Notes: generated by a model not told the origin, from the letters alone. Shown: positions 1-13,288, counted from the stretch's first letter. The stretch is DNA of 64,000 nucleotides from Cyanoderma ruficeps (GCA_008694505.1 VZDJ01000095.1:230168-294167); one strand, 5' to 3'. Numbers and translations: made by a program.

Positions 1-356
1 AAGTTAATCAGAATCAATGCCTACTTGTTTTGCAGTAGCTCAGAGACGACCAGTCTCAAATCCAGGAGCTGCTGCACAGACCACAGCAGCAGTGAAGCCA
101 CTGGCACATGTGGGATACCACCTCACAGCAGAATCCCAAATCTTCTCTGAGCAGAGGTGAAGAGGCTAACAACTAGTCATTTGGTACCAGGATGTGATGC
201 AAACACAAAAAAAATGGTTTTGTGTCTCTTAGTTTCATGATCTTTTCAGCAGCAGCTAACACTGTTCCAAAACAAGGTGTAAATATTATATTAGAAGGAA
301 CTCCAACTATTTCTGTAAAAACGTAAAAAATACTTGAAACATCAGTATTTCCTTAC

Positions 357-409
357 TTGAACCTTTTATGTTAGCAATTTGCAAACCTCTGTTGGCAATT
401 GGTTTCAAA
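357..409 (-). CDS. Candidate coding exon, last one in window
   Basis: Minus-strand exon of the unidentified gene, 53 bp. The acceptor ends CTTTATAG at 410-411 and the donor is GTAAGG at 351-356. The only frame open throughout starts in phase 2 and ends in phase 1, with 17 codons containing IANRGLQIANIKGS. The incoming phase matches the end of the exon at 1884-1936. The polypyrimidine tract is moderate. The gene must continue beyond the left edge of the window because no stop codon is reached. Product unknown. Confidence 0.42.
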
Positions 410-1015
410 CTATAAAGATCTTTACTCTTGTTAAAATAAGAATTCTGTTTACAATTAAAAAATATCACCAAAACCTGTGCACCATTCCATCAACAATCAG
501 TCTGCCCAACTGAAACACAAATTGCATGTGTCAAACCCTCATTTAATTAAGGAAAAAAATTAAAATTAATGCTGCTGCTAACAATGATTATCCAAGCCTT
601 GGCCAAGAACTGTATCTTTATAGTCCCTATATATTACACTATCTCTTACAGATCCCACTGTAAAGCAGGGTCCTCAATTTCCTGTGGGGGAACCAGTTGA
701 AGCAATTTGCCAAACATCACACAATGACTCAATGTATAGGCTGAAGAAACATACATTTTCCTCAGACTCCTGTCAAATGCTTTGTCCACTTGAAAACACA
801 ATGCCTATACTTCAAATGTGCTCGTTAATTGCTGCAAAAGAACCACATAGTCCTCATTGTACCTGTTAGGAATACAGGTTTCCCTGACTGCTTGCTGCTG
901 GAACCAGCAGAACACACACTGCAACCTTAAAAACAAGAGCTGATCAAACATGTCCCGAGATGTGACAGCTTCACATTCTCTCTTAGTAACTTCACCTGAC
1001 ATGTCCAAAGGCACC
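410..1015. other. Intron, no recognised content
   Basis: AT-rich sequence between the candidate exon ending at 409 and the LTR at 1021. Short ORFs of 60-70 codons occur on both strands but have no splice signals or recognisable protein. Nothing else is supported. Confidence 0.5.
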
Positions 1016-1020
1016 ACATT

Positions 1021-1438
1021 TGTAGCAGAATTTCTCAGAGAGTGAGGGCATGATTTATATTTGGATTGAGATTTGAGCTACCCCAGCCTGGGCCCCAGAC
1101 TCAGGCCTGTGAAGCCTGTGGTGCAGTTAGAAAGTTACGTGGCGCAGTTAAAAATTATGCTACGGTATTAGCGTAGGACAGTGTTTTTTCTAGGTAGTAA
1201 TAGGTATAGTTTGTAGTGTGAACACTTTAGCCACTTTAAGAATGAGATAAACAATGTCTGATTGCATTTTTCCTTGTGCTGTATACCAATGAGAAAATAC
1301 CTGTAATTGTAAACTATATTGAAGTGTTATAACCTGCCATTTTAGGCAGAATAAAGGGAGAACGTATGATTAACCATATTGGCTGGATCTGCATTGCTCT
1401 GTCCAGCTTCCCATGTTTTTAAGGGGCTCTCTGCTACA
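1021..1438 (+). mobile_element. Solo LTR, TGTAGCA family, copy 1
   Basis: The 418 bp element starts TGTAGCA and ends TGCTACA, a perfect 7-base terminal inverted repeat. It is flanked by an exact 5-base duplication, ACATT (1016-1020 and 1439-1443). A polyadenylation signal AATAAA lies near 1350, which sets the plus orientation. A diverged second copy is at 44704-45157. A 5-base duplication suits ERVL-like elements. No internal retroviral sequence adjoins it, so this is a solo LTR. Confidence 0.9.
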
Positions 1439-1883
1439 ACATTATCCCTGTGCAATCTCTGCATGAACATGCCTGTAATTCTGAACAGGTTGCAACATGA
1501 AAGTAGAGGGTTAAAATGTCTTCCCCAGAGCTCTCTTCCACACAAACTGATTCACCAAAAAGGGCTGAAGGAATAAAAGGCAAGATGTAATGGTGAAAAG
1601 CAGTCAGTATATTCCAAGTACAGACTTCTTTACTGCTTTCAAAGTAATTGAAACCACAATGGTGGCATGAATCACTCCAAAAGCCATACCACTTGATAAA
1701 AAGCACAAATAGCTTTGTGGCATAAGATGTACTTATCTGCCTTGTACCCCAAATACAATGCAGACCACTTGCCTGGAAACAGTAAAACTAAGAAAAAACC
1801 ACCATGGCTGCAACAATTAGAAGGTACTAGACAACTGGAACTCAGTTTGCCCTCTCAGTGGCCCACAACACACTAATTTTTAC

Positions 1884-1936
1884 CTACAAATGAGAAAGTT
1901 ATCCTTTGGATCATATTGCCCTTGAGGAAGTGTATC
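1884..1936 (-). CDS. Candidate coding exon
   Basis: 53 bp exon of the unidentified minus-strand gene. The acceptor is at 1937-1938 behind a C-rich tract (CTTCCCCCATTCCC). The donor is TAG|GTAAAA with GT at 1882-1883. The frame is open in phase 0 and ends in phase 2, with 17 codons including LPQGQYDPKDNFLIC. Both junction phases fit the neighbours at 2365-2399 and 357-409. Product unknown. Confidence 0.45.
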
Positions 1937-2364
1937 CTACCCACAGTGGGGCTTGGGAATGGGGGAAGATGCTTATATCATCAGAGAACGCTTTACCCAT
2001 TCACTGTGAACTGAGAGGCAGACAGCCATCAACACTATGGCCAATAGGCCGTGAACTACTATGGTACTACACAAACTACATGAACTAGACCATGGTGTCA
2101 CACACACTAGAACATGGTGTCAGACTGGAGAAACTGTTTTGCCAAACTTGAGTGTCTGAGTCATGCTTGATCTTTAGCTGCTAACTGTGAAATTGTCTAG
2201 TGGCTGATGATAAACAAATGTTGTGTGTTAAGTTTCAGAACTTGGATGGTGGCTATCTCCAAGAGCACTCCTCTGTAAGCAGCGCAATGTCCCACTTGGC
2301 CAGAACACTGAAAAGAGGAGCTAAACTGGTAAAGCTGAAGCTGTTTACTGAATCTAGATCTCAC

Positions 2365-2399
2365 CCCAGGATACAATTTATTATAAACTCTCCTGGTTT
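2365..2399 (-). CDS. Candidate short coding exon
   Basis: 35 bp exon with a strong acceptor (TATAGTTCTCCTTGCAG) and a GGG|GTGAGA donor. It reads TRRVYNKLYPG in phase 1 to 0, which fits the exons at 3381-3452 and 1884-1936. A second frame (phase 0 to 2) is also open, so the reading rests on the chain of phases. Product unknown. Confidence 0.42.
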
Positions 2400-3380
2400 C
2401 TGCAAGGAGAACTATACCATTCAACAGCTACACCATTCAAATAAATTGTCCTGTCAGTGAAAGTGTTTTTCACAGGTGTCTCCACAGACTCCTGGGCAAG
2501 AAACTAATTACATATCACTAGTGACAGCAAGGAAAGGAACAGAAACAATGCGCAAAATAAACTCACACATGTTCACCATTACATAAAACAAATTTTGCAG
2601 CATTTAAAGCAAAAAACCACTTTCTCTGATGAGAATTCTGACCCTTTTCTGCTAGCAGAAGTCACATCATCACATTCAGCACTTGGCACAGAAAACCATT
2701 TTATGGCAAATTGTGATATTTAAGTAATATAGTTAACAGCACATTTGAAATTATAACTCTTAGTACAAAATCCACCTGGTTATGAAGAAAGCTACATTAA
2801 TAACTATCTTCATTACTAAATTCATTCTCTTAAAAATGTGTTGCTGAATCCCAGAGTTTGGCAGAGTTTGATACCTAGAAGAAAGTGATGCCTCAGGTAT
2901 CATGACTCCTGTTAGGGTTGTTTTGCCTTGCTACCAGCTTCATGTAGAAAATACCTCATGACTGAATGGTAAGCAAGAGTGCAAAATCTATGGACATGCA
3001 GACTGCACCACTTGTATCTCCAAGAAAGTTCAAGTTTTATGTCAGCACAGCAGAGGCCTTGTAACAACTTCCCACTGTGGGTAGGAAAGTGAAATCCCAA
3101 TGCCACAGCTTCTGTCAACAGTTTTCCTTTACACCACTTGGCCAGAATTTCCTAGATGAACCCAAACAGATCTGTGTGAATAGCAGGTATATGCATGCTA
3201 ATATCCAGAAAGCCAGACAAAATAGCCACACGCCCTATTTTGAACCCGCTCAAATCCTCTCGTTGTCCAGCAGGTCTGAAAGTGTCATCATGTTGGTCTG
3301 CTCTGTTTGGTGAGACACTGAATTCCTTCTGAAAATTTCCACTGTATCATTTACTTTGTTTTGGTTTGAATGAAACTCAC
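2400..3380. other. Intron, no recognised content
   Basis: Unique-looking AT-rich intron between candidate exons. No repeat or RNA gene was recognised, and the small ORFs on either strand look random. Confidence 0.5.
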
Positions 3381-3452
3381 CTAAATGCAGTGTCTCATCA
3401 GCAAGACCATATGAATAAAAGGTTTTAACTGCTATAGCTGATGCTCCTCTTT
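3381..3452 (-). CDS. Candidate coding exon
   Basis: 72 bp minus-strand exon with donor TTTAG|GTGAGT (GT at 3379-3380) and acceptor CCTTTTGCAAG (AG at 3453-3454). The phase 1 to 1 frame is open for the whole exon and contains GASAIAVKTFYSYGLADETL. Phases agree with the exons on both sides (10348-10458 and 2365-2399). The AAG acceptor is a little weak. Function unknown. Confidence 0.52.
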
Positions 3453-3663
3453 CTTGCAAAAGGATTAGTGGTACATGATAAATGAAGAAGGACTCTGACT
3501 ATGAGTTTCATTAAGGAATTCTTTAAAAAAATAATAAGCAATGTCCAGAAAAAAAACCCAACAAAACCCACTAAATTTATCCATGCAATTACAAGTCCTG
3601 CTCCTAATTCTCCTTTAAGTCAAGAAGGCTAACTGTCCTAGCTCTCATTTCAGCCTTTCCAAC

Positions 3664-4282
3664 TGTAGTGATTTGAAAGCAAAACAAGTGAGACACTCCA
3701 AATTAGAAACAGAATTTAATAGGAAGAGGAAAAAAAACCAAAAATAAATACAATAATACAAAAGACCAGTGACAGAGTCAGAATACAACAGACACCCTGT
3801 TGGTCAGGGTGTTGGAAACAGTCCAAAAGTAAGCCCTCCTGGAGTACCAGATGTGGTTCTGTTGGAAGTAGAGATGGCTCTGTAGAGAAAAGAGTCCAGA
3901 GATGAATCTGGTCTTCTTTTGGGAGTCCCATGGGAACACTGCATGTCTGGTGGCACTTGTGGCTCTTTCTTCTCTGCGTAGAAATGGTTTGGCTCCTCCT
4001 CCCTGGGTAGAACACCCCACAATGGGATGATGTAATGTGTCATGTCATTGGTGAGTTTTAATGGCTTATTAACAGAAGATATCCTCAGGGAGGTAATGGG
4101 TGGGTGAACAGAGATAAGAAACAATGCCCCACCCAGTTTTAACAGCTGGCTTGTTATCAGAAAGGCAGCCCCCTCCCTCCTTGAGTTACAACAGATAAAG
4201 AAAAAAACATCTCCCCAACCGGGTTTCAACAGCTGGAATAGAATAAACCTTTTTTTTTTTTTTGGTTACATAACCCAAGACA
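3664..4282 (-). mobile_element. Solo LTR, TGTCTTGG family
   Basis: 619 bp LTR in minus orientation. Read on the minus strand it starts TGTCTTGGG and ends CACTACA. An exact 5-base duplication CCAAC flanks it (3659-3663 and 4283-4287). The 3' end matches the LTR at 25080-25642, and the body matches the LTR at 45935-46667. Several overlapping ORFs of 80-141 codons inside it are not genes. Confidence 0.92.
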
Positions 4283-4287
4283 CCAAC

Positions 4288-7200
4288 TTTGAAGTGAATC
4301 TAAATGAAATACTTGTGAGAAAAAGAAAGACTATTTCTGATCCGACCTGAGGGCACATCATCTTGATTTAGACTAATTAATTTGCCTTGTGATTAATTCG
4401 CCTCTTTTCTGAACAAATACAAAAGGCATTGTTTTTTTTCTTTTACTTCTGATTGGTTAAAACTCCATCTATCTTTAAGGGTATTTACAGCAATAAAATG
4501 TCAGATGTGATCAGCATTAAAGTAACTTTTCCTATACATAAATGTTTCTGAATTACAGACATTAATTATATGGTTTAATGAAAATATAGAGGCTATTGTT
4601 CCAAAAGTAACATAGTTGAGATCCAAAACTGTAACTGATTGTCTTCATTAATCATGGGTTTAAGATATACATACTGTGTTTATGCTAAACCACCATTGTA
4701 AACTGTTGCACAAGAGTTCTATGTTCAGTGTCTCATTTGCAAAACTCACAAAAAAATAATCAACACCATTTCTGATGTGCCTGACAGTCCTGTAAGACTC
4801 TGGCTGGAAATCAATGATCTCCCTTGGTATTTGGGATACTATCATGAAGGGCTTGTGACCAAATTTCACTCTCTGAAACCAGTTCCATTCCACTTGGTGA
4901 CTCCCCATGCAAAGCATGAATAAGCATTGAGGAAACTGAACAATTTCAACAGGAGACAACCAGCAGCCCCCACCTCAGGCTTTTAGCTAATGAAAAGGAG
5001 GGAGACATTGAAGGGAAAGAAGAAAGCAAAAGAAAACTTCAAGAATACAGAGGGTAACAATGTAATGGTGTAGATGAGAGGAAAATTGGATGAGCTACAG
5101 AAAAACTCATATGGGATGAAGGGTAGAGAGGAAAACAGACCATAGCTTTTTCCTGTGCTGCAAAACCACAAGACTGAAAATTTTTGTCTATCAATACAAC
5201 AGACTCTGGGAAACCCTCCACCCTTACCTTCCCAAAAAAATCAGGGTTTTGCAGAAGATATATTATTTTAAAATTATTAAAATGCTGTATTATAAGAAAA
5301 ATATATTCAAAGACATTTTCCTCATTCAGAAAATTTACACTTTACTCCAGAAAACTGGTTTTGTTTTTTCTTTACAAAACCTCATTAGCCAACTGTCCTA
5401 CTGAAACCTCTGAAGCTATTAAAAAAAACCCAGTTGGCTGCTTACATGTTAGCAAGAATGAGAAATATTTTTATTTATAACGGAGCTTCACTTCACAGCT
5501 CTGCACAGAACTTATTTTGAGTATCCCAATATTAAAAAAAATTATTTCAAAAATATATGCTGCATGGTGCTCTTGTGTGCCATATCTGCTGAGCCTAAGT
5601 CCCAGCAAGCTGCTGATCCACACATTTAAATGCAAGGAAGAAGCTTCTGCAAAGTGCCAGCTACTCCGGGCCTCAGATGTACATCTGTGAGTAAATTTAC
5701 AAACCTCTCTCCTCCCACTACCTTTCTATGACAACTTAGGAAGCCAACACTTCTGGAGGGTGTTCATACAGGTCATAGTATAAAGACCAACAGGCAGAAA
5801 TACTGAGACGAGCACAGGAACAGGGCATAGCAATGCTAGACAAGGGTAAGGGGATGAAAATCAGGTGATTGATATGTTTCTATTTATTTCCAAGGTTTTT
5901 TCCCCCAGGGGATGAATTCTGCATTGAAAATTTCCTCTCAAAATCACGGTGTGCTGGTTTAAAAACTAGTCACATAATAGACACAAGCCAGTGGACTCTA
6001 GATAGAAAGAAAAAACCCATTCATTTTGTCCCCTCAGGGCTCAGCAAACTGTGTGAGTATTGACTGCAAGCTGTAATATTATGAAAATAAACAACTGCCT
6101 CAGCACGGTGTAGCCTTTTGTGATGAGGTCCAGGGGCAAGGCCTCTTGCTCCCCTTATATTCTGGTATTCATTTTGGCAGTGTAGCTGTCAGGGACACAC
6201 AATGACTGCACAGACTCACACTCCTGCAAACCTGGCAGCAAGCTCAATCTCATGTGGGTCTTTTGTTGGTTCACTTGGTTTATAGAACTCCATCTTCATC
6301 CCTTGCCAAGACAGACCAAGGGTTCCTAGCATACCTGCTCTTTTCCCTCATACAAAACACCTGGGTAGAAACTCTCCTTAAGAGCAATGAAAAATAATTT
6401 TTCTTGCATTCCTCTTTTTTTCAATCTCTGTGTCTATCATGCAGCAAGGGGAAGCCAAGTATAACCCCACAGGCCAAATTTACCTACTTCTAATGACAGT
6501 ACAGTAGTACAGCTCATGCAGTTTATATGGGCCTCATAAGCACTACCTGGATGGAAAGTCAAGAATTTAAGAATATATTGTTAGACTACAACAGTTTAAA
6601 AAAACCACAACTTCTTATTAATCCAAATCTACTTATTAGTATAAAAAAATACAGCCAACTATAACAAAAATGTTTCTGAACTTACAGACCTTGTAATACC
6701 TCTCTCTTGTCTGTACTGTTATGCTATCCACAGACTCCTCCATGAAACCTGCTTAGTCTGGAATAGGAGAGAGGGGGTTATGGGGTTATCCCTGGCTACA
6801 GCTTTTCTCCAAGAGAAAGGCACCAGGGCTGATGGTGCGAGCTTATTCCTCTTTAATCTACTAAACACCCCTACTGGGTGGGGTGGCTGGTTGTAGCTTG
6901 ATTGGCTCTGGTAACACCTTGTGTTCACAGTTTTCAGGCCTCTGCTATTGTCCCATGTCAGTTCTGCACCATGCTGCCATTCAGACAGTTCATTTTTAAA
7001 GATAATGAAGAATTTTAAAAGAATAGAGACTTTTTAGTTCTATCCATTAGGCAGAGAAACTGAAGAAGATTATTATAAAAATAGACACTAAATGATACAA
7101 CCATATTAAAGCAAGCTAAAGCTGAAACTGATTAGGTAACACCTATCACTCTTCCAGACAACCACTGTAAGAGTTAAAAAAGCATAACAAAGCTTCAGCC

Positions 7201-8313
7201 AAGCCCTGACAGCCAAGATCTGATAAACCCTTGTCATTGCAGAATTTTTTCAGAACCTGTGTTCTAGAATCTAATAGAAAAAGCAATAGCACTTGGCTGG
7301 CTACAAAGCCACAATCCAGATTTCGATAGACAAGGATGCCCTAGATTTTGATAGACTGAAAAACATGATTTTTCACCCATGAATCCAGCAAGACTGTTGC
7401 AAACACTTCTGTGGATTTAAGGTCCTGATTAGGGCCAACCGTGGTCTTCTTGGAGGTCTGTGCTCTTCCCTGTGTAATTTTGTCTCGTGACATCTATAAA
7501 GGCCTCAGAGAAATTCACACAGATAGTTGTTGGAACTATTAGGCATTTGGTTTTTAAATGCCAATACAGTCTACACAAACAACCTGAACTGTTACAATTA
7601 AAGTGACTTAGCCCATAAAGACTAATTCTGAAATTCCTGTAGCTGAGACCTTAATGTTACTTCTAGAAGTGTGACATTACTGAAACCACATTCTGTAAGA
7701 GTTTTAATGAGACATGCACCTATTTCAGGTCAACTGTATGCAGAAAGTTAGCTTGTAGTATTTTGTGGACACTTACAACCAGCATGAGCATGTGTTCATA
7801 CAAATCAATATAAACTCAAATGCAACTGGAACGTGCAAACAGCCTGAAAGACTATGGATGAAAATAAAGGGAACAATTTTTTCATGCAATCTAACTTGGT
7901 CAGAATATGATTAAACAGCCATTTGAACACTAAAAGCTGACAGAGGCATATAATATATGTGATCATGTCCTGTGCTGTTTGCTGCAATCCTTCTAAGTAG
8001 ACCATCAGAACATTACATCTTGTTTAATAGTCCTCCACTGCTGATGCACAGCTGTCACCTCTAGAATACCATTATTCTAATTTTCAAAAATTATCTGATT
8101 AGCTCTTTAAAAATGGAAAAATTATTTCCAGCAAACCGGTATAGAACTACATATCACACATACATACAGCATTTTTGAATAGCGAAAACTGGTTTTTACA
8201 AAAAACTCATTTTCTGCCCATCTGAGGGCCACCAATTTATATACTGCTTTTTTAAAATACCCCAAAGACAGGTTAGACAAAGGTGCAGGCACCCCATTCA
8301 CATTGTAGGACTT
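4288..8313. other. Long intron, nothing recognised
   Basis: About 4 kb of AT-rich intron without a recognised repeat, exon or RNA gene. A 99-codon minus ORF at 4660-4959 looks chance-like and has no acceptor of good quality. Confidence 0.45.
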
Positions 8314-8319
8314 ATGCAC

Positions 8320-8831
8320 TGTTGTGGTGCGCATTTTGGGTTTTCTAATGTTCTGTGTATTTTGTTATATGTTTGTAATGGTTTGTTCCTACACCCCCAT
8401 CCCCAAACCCCCGGATGGTGTTTCCCTTGTGATAGGCCATGTCAATCACCCTGTAAGATCCCGAAGATTCTGGAGAAAAAGCTCTAGGATTCGGCAAGGT
8501 ACCCTGGTACCACCTTCTTTCATTGTTCTGTTAAGTTTCCCTGTTCTGGGTCACACCCTCCCTCCCCTTCGATTGGTTCTAAGTTCTCCCCTACTCAATC
8601 TATGCCCCCTGTACTTAAGGTGGGGACTAAGGGGCTGCTGCACTCTCTGCCCTGCCCATCTGCACATGGAGGTAACCGGGTGGAATAAAGGCAGGTGAAA
8701 CCCAAGAGAGTCCACTCTTTCTTCCATGCTGTTGACCACGCTTCAGCCTGAGGTTCAGACCCACCAAGCCTTCCTTATACAATTGCCAGAGAGCTAGCTA
8801 GCTGGTGAAGCAACTCCTGGATGCAACTCTA
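8320..8831 (+). mobile_element. Solo LTR, ERVK-like
   Basis: 512 bp LTR starting TGTTGTGG, with a plus AATAAA near 8684. It is flanked by an exact 6-base duplication ATGCAC (8314-8319 and 8832-8837). It shares its 5' layout (GTTATATG...TAATGGTTTGTTCC) and 3' region with the LTR at 18585-19197, so the two are related. The last bases are eroded (CTCTA rather than CA). A 6-base duplication suits ERVK-like elements. Confidence 0.85.
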
Positions 8832-8837
8832 ATGCAC

Positions 8838-10347
8838 TCTGTTAAAACTCAGTTTATCACAGAAAGCAGTTCTAGATTTGGCTGATCTATGTACAATCAC
8901 TGCTTCTAGTGCTCAAAACATCACATTTTATAAATGCACGAGAGTTAATTTCTCTAGGTATGTATACACACATGTTCATTTACACACCATTTTAAAGAAA
9001 AGTACATACTGAAACACTGTATTCCCTAATCTACTAAGCACAATCAATATTAATAAAATGAACTATACATATTCTCACAAATGAAAATAATTTTCTGATT
9101 TGGAGATTAATGCAGTTTCAAATTTGATCTTCTTCTTCTGCTTCCCTTAGTTCGTATTTTTCTCTTGTCACCCCAGTCATGAGAACTGACATATAATAAA
9201 AATACTGCATCACTCTGTTCGCATATGTGATGCTACAAACAAAACAGGAACAGGGAAAGAAAAGCCAAGAAATGCTAAGTCATCAATATCCATGACAATG
9301 AAATGGATTGCATACTGCAGCAAATACAGCACCCTGGCTGCTTCATCTTGTATGTGCATCCCTTCTTTGCTCTGCTATAAGCAAATTCTCTTTCACTACC
9401 TGCTCCATTAGGGTAGCTGTCCTAAGAGTAGGTGCCACTCTCTGCACCTGCATCCAGTAGTTTTGGTGGTAACAACATACAGCTGCTCCTGGGCCCTTTA
9501 ATTCCTGCTGAATTCCCAATACTATCAGAACCACAGGCTTTCCCCAGTCTCTGCATTTTAATTTTGTGTGAGCCCAAGGAAGACAAGAGACTTCCTTGTC
9601 TCTTGTTGAGGGCTGTCAGCTGGGGCTAAGAGACTAGGGGCACCAGGTATTACTTATTTTCTTGTGCTGAGACCACCGCCCCTTCCCCCNAAATGCCCCA
9701 GCATGGTATTTACTGAAGCACTGCCCTGCTGCTTCCACTCCCTCCACAACCTTTGTGCTAAGCAAAGGTACCTGCCACAGCCTCCTTCCCCTCATTTTGC
9801 AAAGGCAGCAGTTTGTACTGCCTCTTTGTATTTTCCTAGCCCTAGGATTTTTCTTTAGCTTATAATTTTCTCTTTTCATCCCAAAGACTCCTATTTTTCT
9901 TACCAGGGTTCTGTCTCAGGGCATGGAGTTCACATATTTCTAAGACCTAAAATTAGATGTAACACCATTAACCACAGCTGTTCTACACAGAGCATGCAGG
10001 TCTTGGCTACATCTATGGTTTACCACAGTAATCCCCAAACTTTTGAAATTCCAGACAGTACCAGGGGAAAAAAATCTGAGAATCCCACCCCACTATCCTA
10101 ACATATTATGCAACTTGTAAAACATACAGAAAAAGTAAAAAACTCTAAGCTACAGATGAAATAAACATAATTCTAAAAATTTGTTAATAGCATAAAATCA
10201 TGGTTTTTTACACTGCAGTGAACTGTTTTATGCATACCTTGATGTGCATGCACCCTGCTTTGAAGATCACTGGTTTAACAGACCACATGCAAAGCCTGAG
10301 GAGCTCTTCTGACCTAAATATGCTTTTATTTGGCACATAACTCTCAC
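8838..10347. other. Intron, nothing recognised
   Basis: Intron sequence with a single ambiguous base at 9690 beside a C-run. No repeat or exon was recognised. Confidence 0.45.
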
Positions 10348-10458
10348 CTTTTAGTATTACTTTTAAAGCTTGCAGAAGCCAGTGTGCCTCCTCAGAACCA
10401 CGATTTGTGACTGCAGGGGATACATCTAACTCTACTTTTATAGCCACCCATTGAGCAG
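10348..10458 (-). CDS. Candidate coding exon
   Basis: 111 bp exon, one of the best supported. The acceptor is CTTTCCCTGCAG (AG at 10459-10460) and the donor AAAAG|GTGAGA (GT at 10346-10347). The phase 1 to 1 frame is open for 37 codons, including AQWVAIKVELDVSPAV and SEEAHWLLQALKVILK, a composition unlike random sequence and probably helical. It joins in phase to 12776-12856 upstream and 3381-3452 downstream. The open frame extends past the donor by chance. Product unknown. Confidence 0.62.
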
Positions 10459-12775
10459 CTGCAGGGAAAGTTTGCACAGCATTTTCTAAACCAACCATGG
10501 CAAGGCAAATACTACATTTTCACTTAAGAAGCCATTCAGAGCACATATTTTATTTCAAGGGCCCAATTTCGCAGGCAAGAGCTGTTTAAAGTTTTGGGGT
10601 CAGCTCAGTAACTTCATAAGGGACAACTTTATGTTTTCTCATTGCACTTTTCTTTTTCTTCTTTTATTCCAGCAGCAAAGGGTGCCCTAAAATTCTCAGT
10701 GAAGAATTCCAGCATCTCCTTAACAAGAACAACAGAACTTGTGAACTTCTGTTCTTCCAAGTAAAGAATGGGTCAAGCCATAGGTCTCTGTCCACCCCAC
10801 TGCTTTGGTAACAGCTTGGGTAAGGCATTGCATTGCCTTAGTGCTGCACTCAAAACTACCCGCCTCAAAACTACCCACCTCAGCTCCACAATCTCATAGT
10901 GGAGCTGCTTATGGGGTTTTTGATAATGCACAGCACTTTAACATATTATTTTGCTGCAAAACTTATCTTAAATTTTACTCTCTCTCAATTTACATGCTCC
11001 ATCTCATCTTCTTTCTCTTGTCTGTCCTTCAGCTTGCAAGTTTTTGTCCTCTTTACACTATTCCCTTGCATATCTGCTTTCTTCACAGGACACAAGCTGT
11101 GTTTTTTCTGCCAGGTCTGCAAATTCTTGGACAATATCCAGGACAGTCCTGCAAGAATCAGGATTCCAAGAGTTGGTATCACTGTATAACCCACATCCCT
11201 AGGTGTCCTTTCTTTTCAAATGAAAAACAAGGAAGTGACCAGTTAGGGAGCTGCATGAACAAGCTTCCACTTCCACTCTGGTACAGTCATAACTCTAAGA
11301 GGATGTATTCCTGTTTTCTGACCTCTTTCTTATAGATGTTCCTGGCTTTTCTATTCTTTATCCAACTTCGCAGAAAAGTCTGTTCGAAGTAAAAATTAAA
11401 ATAAAAATTTGGACCCAACTATATTGAGGGATTAAGATGAAGGGATTCTAAGAACTGCACTGCACATTTCTTCTCAAAGCTTCCAGTGGACTCATGAGGT
11501 GTTGTATCATACCATCTATAAAGCCAGGCAACAATCCTATGCACAGCTCAGCTTAAAAGCCATCATTATGCATCTGCTTTCCATTTTAAGTGGAGAAGGA
11601 ACAACCAACACCTGTGTGATAGCTGGCATCCTGGCTAACAGAGCGGAGACTGACACTGACTCCTCCAAAACAAAAAGGTGCTTTAGGCCACGTCCACTTC
11701 TCTGCAGGAAACACTACAAAAGACATCCAAAGTCTGCAGACCAGGTATCTGAAGGGCCCATGAGACATTTTCATCCCCAGCTGGTCTCAGCTGCTCATCA
11801 TTCAGAAGTGTCCAAATACAGACCTTATTGTTGCCCTCCACTGCTAGTGACAAGTACATCCACTGGGAGACACTTCTGCTCCTCCTGCAGTCATATGCAT
11901 TAATGATCCCTGCAGAGAGCACAGCTGCCATGAAAATGGTCAAGCCTCGATTTTTCAAAGCATTGGTGATCTAACTGTACAGTCACCAAAGGCAGGGACA
12001 ACACTTCCATAAATAATAGAGTTCAGCAACAGCTAAGATTTTGTCTCAGTTTTAATAAAAATTCAGCCTTCCAATCTCTGGATCAAAGGTTCCAGAGCTG
12101 CATCTCCATGCATTGTTCAGGCACTAAGAACAGCTGTAATTAAGAACTGTTAAGAATATCACTGATTAACTATATTTGCAGGCTATATTCTGACCCAAGT
12201 GCTGCCTGTCCTCTTACAGCTGCCAAAAAGCTACAGAAAAGCCAGACTGTGCATTCAATTTGTTCAGCAGTCACAGGTCCACCACCTTACCCAGACAAAC
12301 TTCCCACTGCTTGGCAATCCACATTGCAGTGATCTGATATAAAGAGTGTGCAACCACTCTCTCAGTGTTGATGAACAGGAATTGGACCCAGAGGACCTCT
12401 CCCTGTATGCAATAGCTGAACATTTTTACCTGCTTCTGCCGACAAAACTGGAGTGTCTCCAAATCCCACCTCTTTGCACATCCTGCCACAAAGGAAAAAA
12501 GCTAGCAGGAAATTGACAGGGAAATGGATGACAGTGGGGAGGAGAAGATCTACTGCATTGACTTTGGCCCCATGGAATAAAGCTCACACTAATAATGGTT
12601 GGCATTAAAGAGGCCCATGATAAGCAATACAGCACAAGAGGAGGCACTTGCTCATAAAAAAATGACCCTAACTAAACACAGTTAGCTTCCCCAGATGATG
12701 AGGAACACATGATAGTGCTTTCCAAGTATTTGGAAAGTATAAATTACTTTGCAGCTTTGTCCTGATGAGAGTTAC
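10459..12775. other. Intron
   Basis: Intron between two well-supported candidate exons. A plus-strand acceptor/donor pair at 10673-10760 is treated as decoy. ORFs at 10805-11335 and 11499-11903 are not recognised and have no gene structure. Confidence 0.45.
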
Positions 12776-12856
12776 CTCCAAAAGAATCTTTTAATTTCAG
12801 GGCCTGTTTGCAAAGAGATATTTGAGCTCCAAAACACTGAACAACACATGCAGCTT
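12776..12856 (-). CDS. Candidate coding exon
   Basis: 81 bp exon with acceptor CCATTTCTGTTTTAG (AG at 12857-12858) and donor GGAG|GTAACT. The phase 1 to 1 frame encodes AACVVQCFGAQISLCKQALK and continues LKDSFG. Joined to 10348-10458 it gives an unbroken reading across the junction (KDSFG-A-AQWVAIK). A second frame is also open but does not fit the phases of the neighbours. Product unknown. Confidence 0.6.
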
Positions 12857-13002
12857 CTAAAACAGAAATGGAAGTATTTAGGGTGCTGGTGATAACAAGG
12901 AGCAGGATAAAATCTAAGAAAGAGAAGTTGTGATAAGCATCAGATTTAATATAGCACACATTCCTGGCATGAAAAATTTTGGAAATATTTCAGCACACTT
13001 GG

Positions 13003-13043
13003 AATTGTGGTATCTTTTCCAGCCTTAATGATTGTATGATCTA
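13003..13043 (+). repeat. CR1 LINE 3' end fragment
   Basis: Short match to the CR1 tail (CTTTTCCAGCCTTAATGATT followed by GTATGAT). Too short to place by subfamily. Confidence 0.5.
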
Positions 13044-13288
13044 GCTAAGCACACCAAACATACAGAACTAGAAAGGGCAATGCTTGCTAATAGACACAAA
13101 CTTACAGCTTTTCCCCACCTTTTAACCTGAGTGAACAGGCGTGTAGTTGACAACTACCCCACTCTCAGTGGACATACAAATATATAAAAAGTAGAAAGTA
13201 ACTATGTTAGCATCTCTCACAGAAAACTGAAAGGGCTATCAGCACTTTCTGTGTATGGTTTTTATCACAGGCATCTGCATATATTACA

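Noticed and set aside
3716..4229. Overlapping minus ORFs of 80-141 codons
   Set aside because: All lie within the solo LTR at 3664-4282 and match no retroviral protein.
8324..8739. ORFs at 8324-8698 and 8551-8739
   Set aside because: Both lie in the LTR at 8320-8831.
10673..10760. Plus-strand exon-like unit with an excellent acceptor (TTCTTCTTTTATTCCAG) and 29 open codons
   Set aside because: Donor CAA|GTAAAG is modest, it is isolated on the plus strand and lies 215 bases from a better minus exon; such coincidences are expected in 64 kb.
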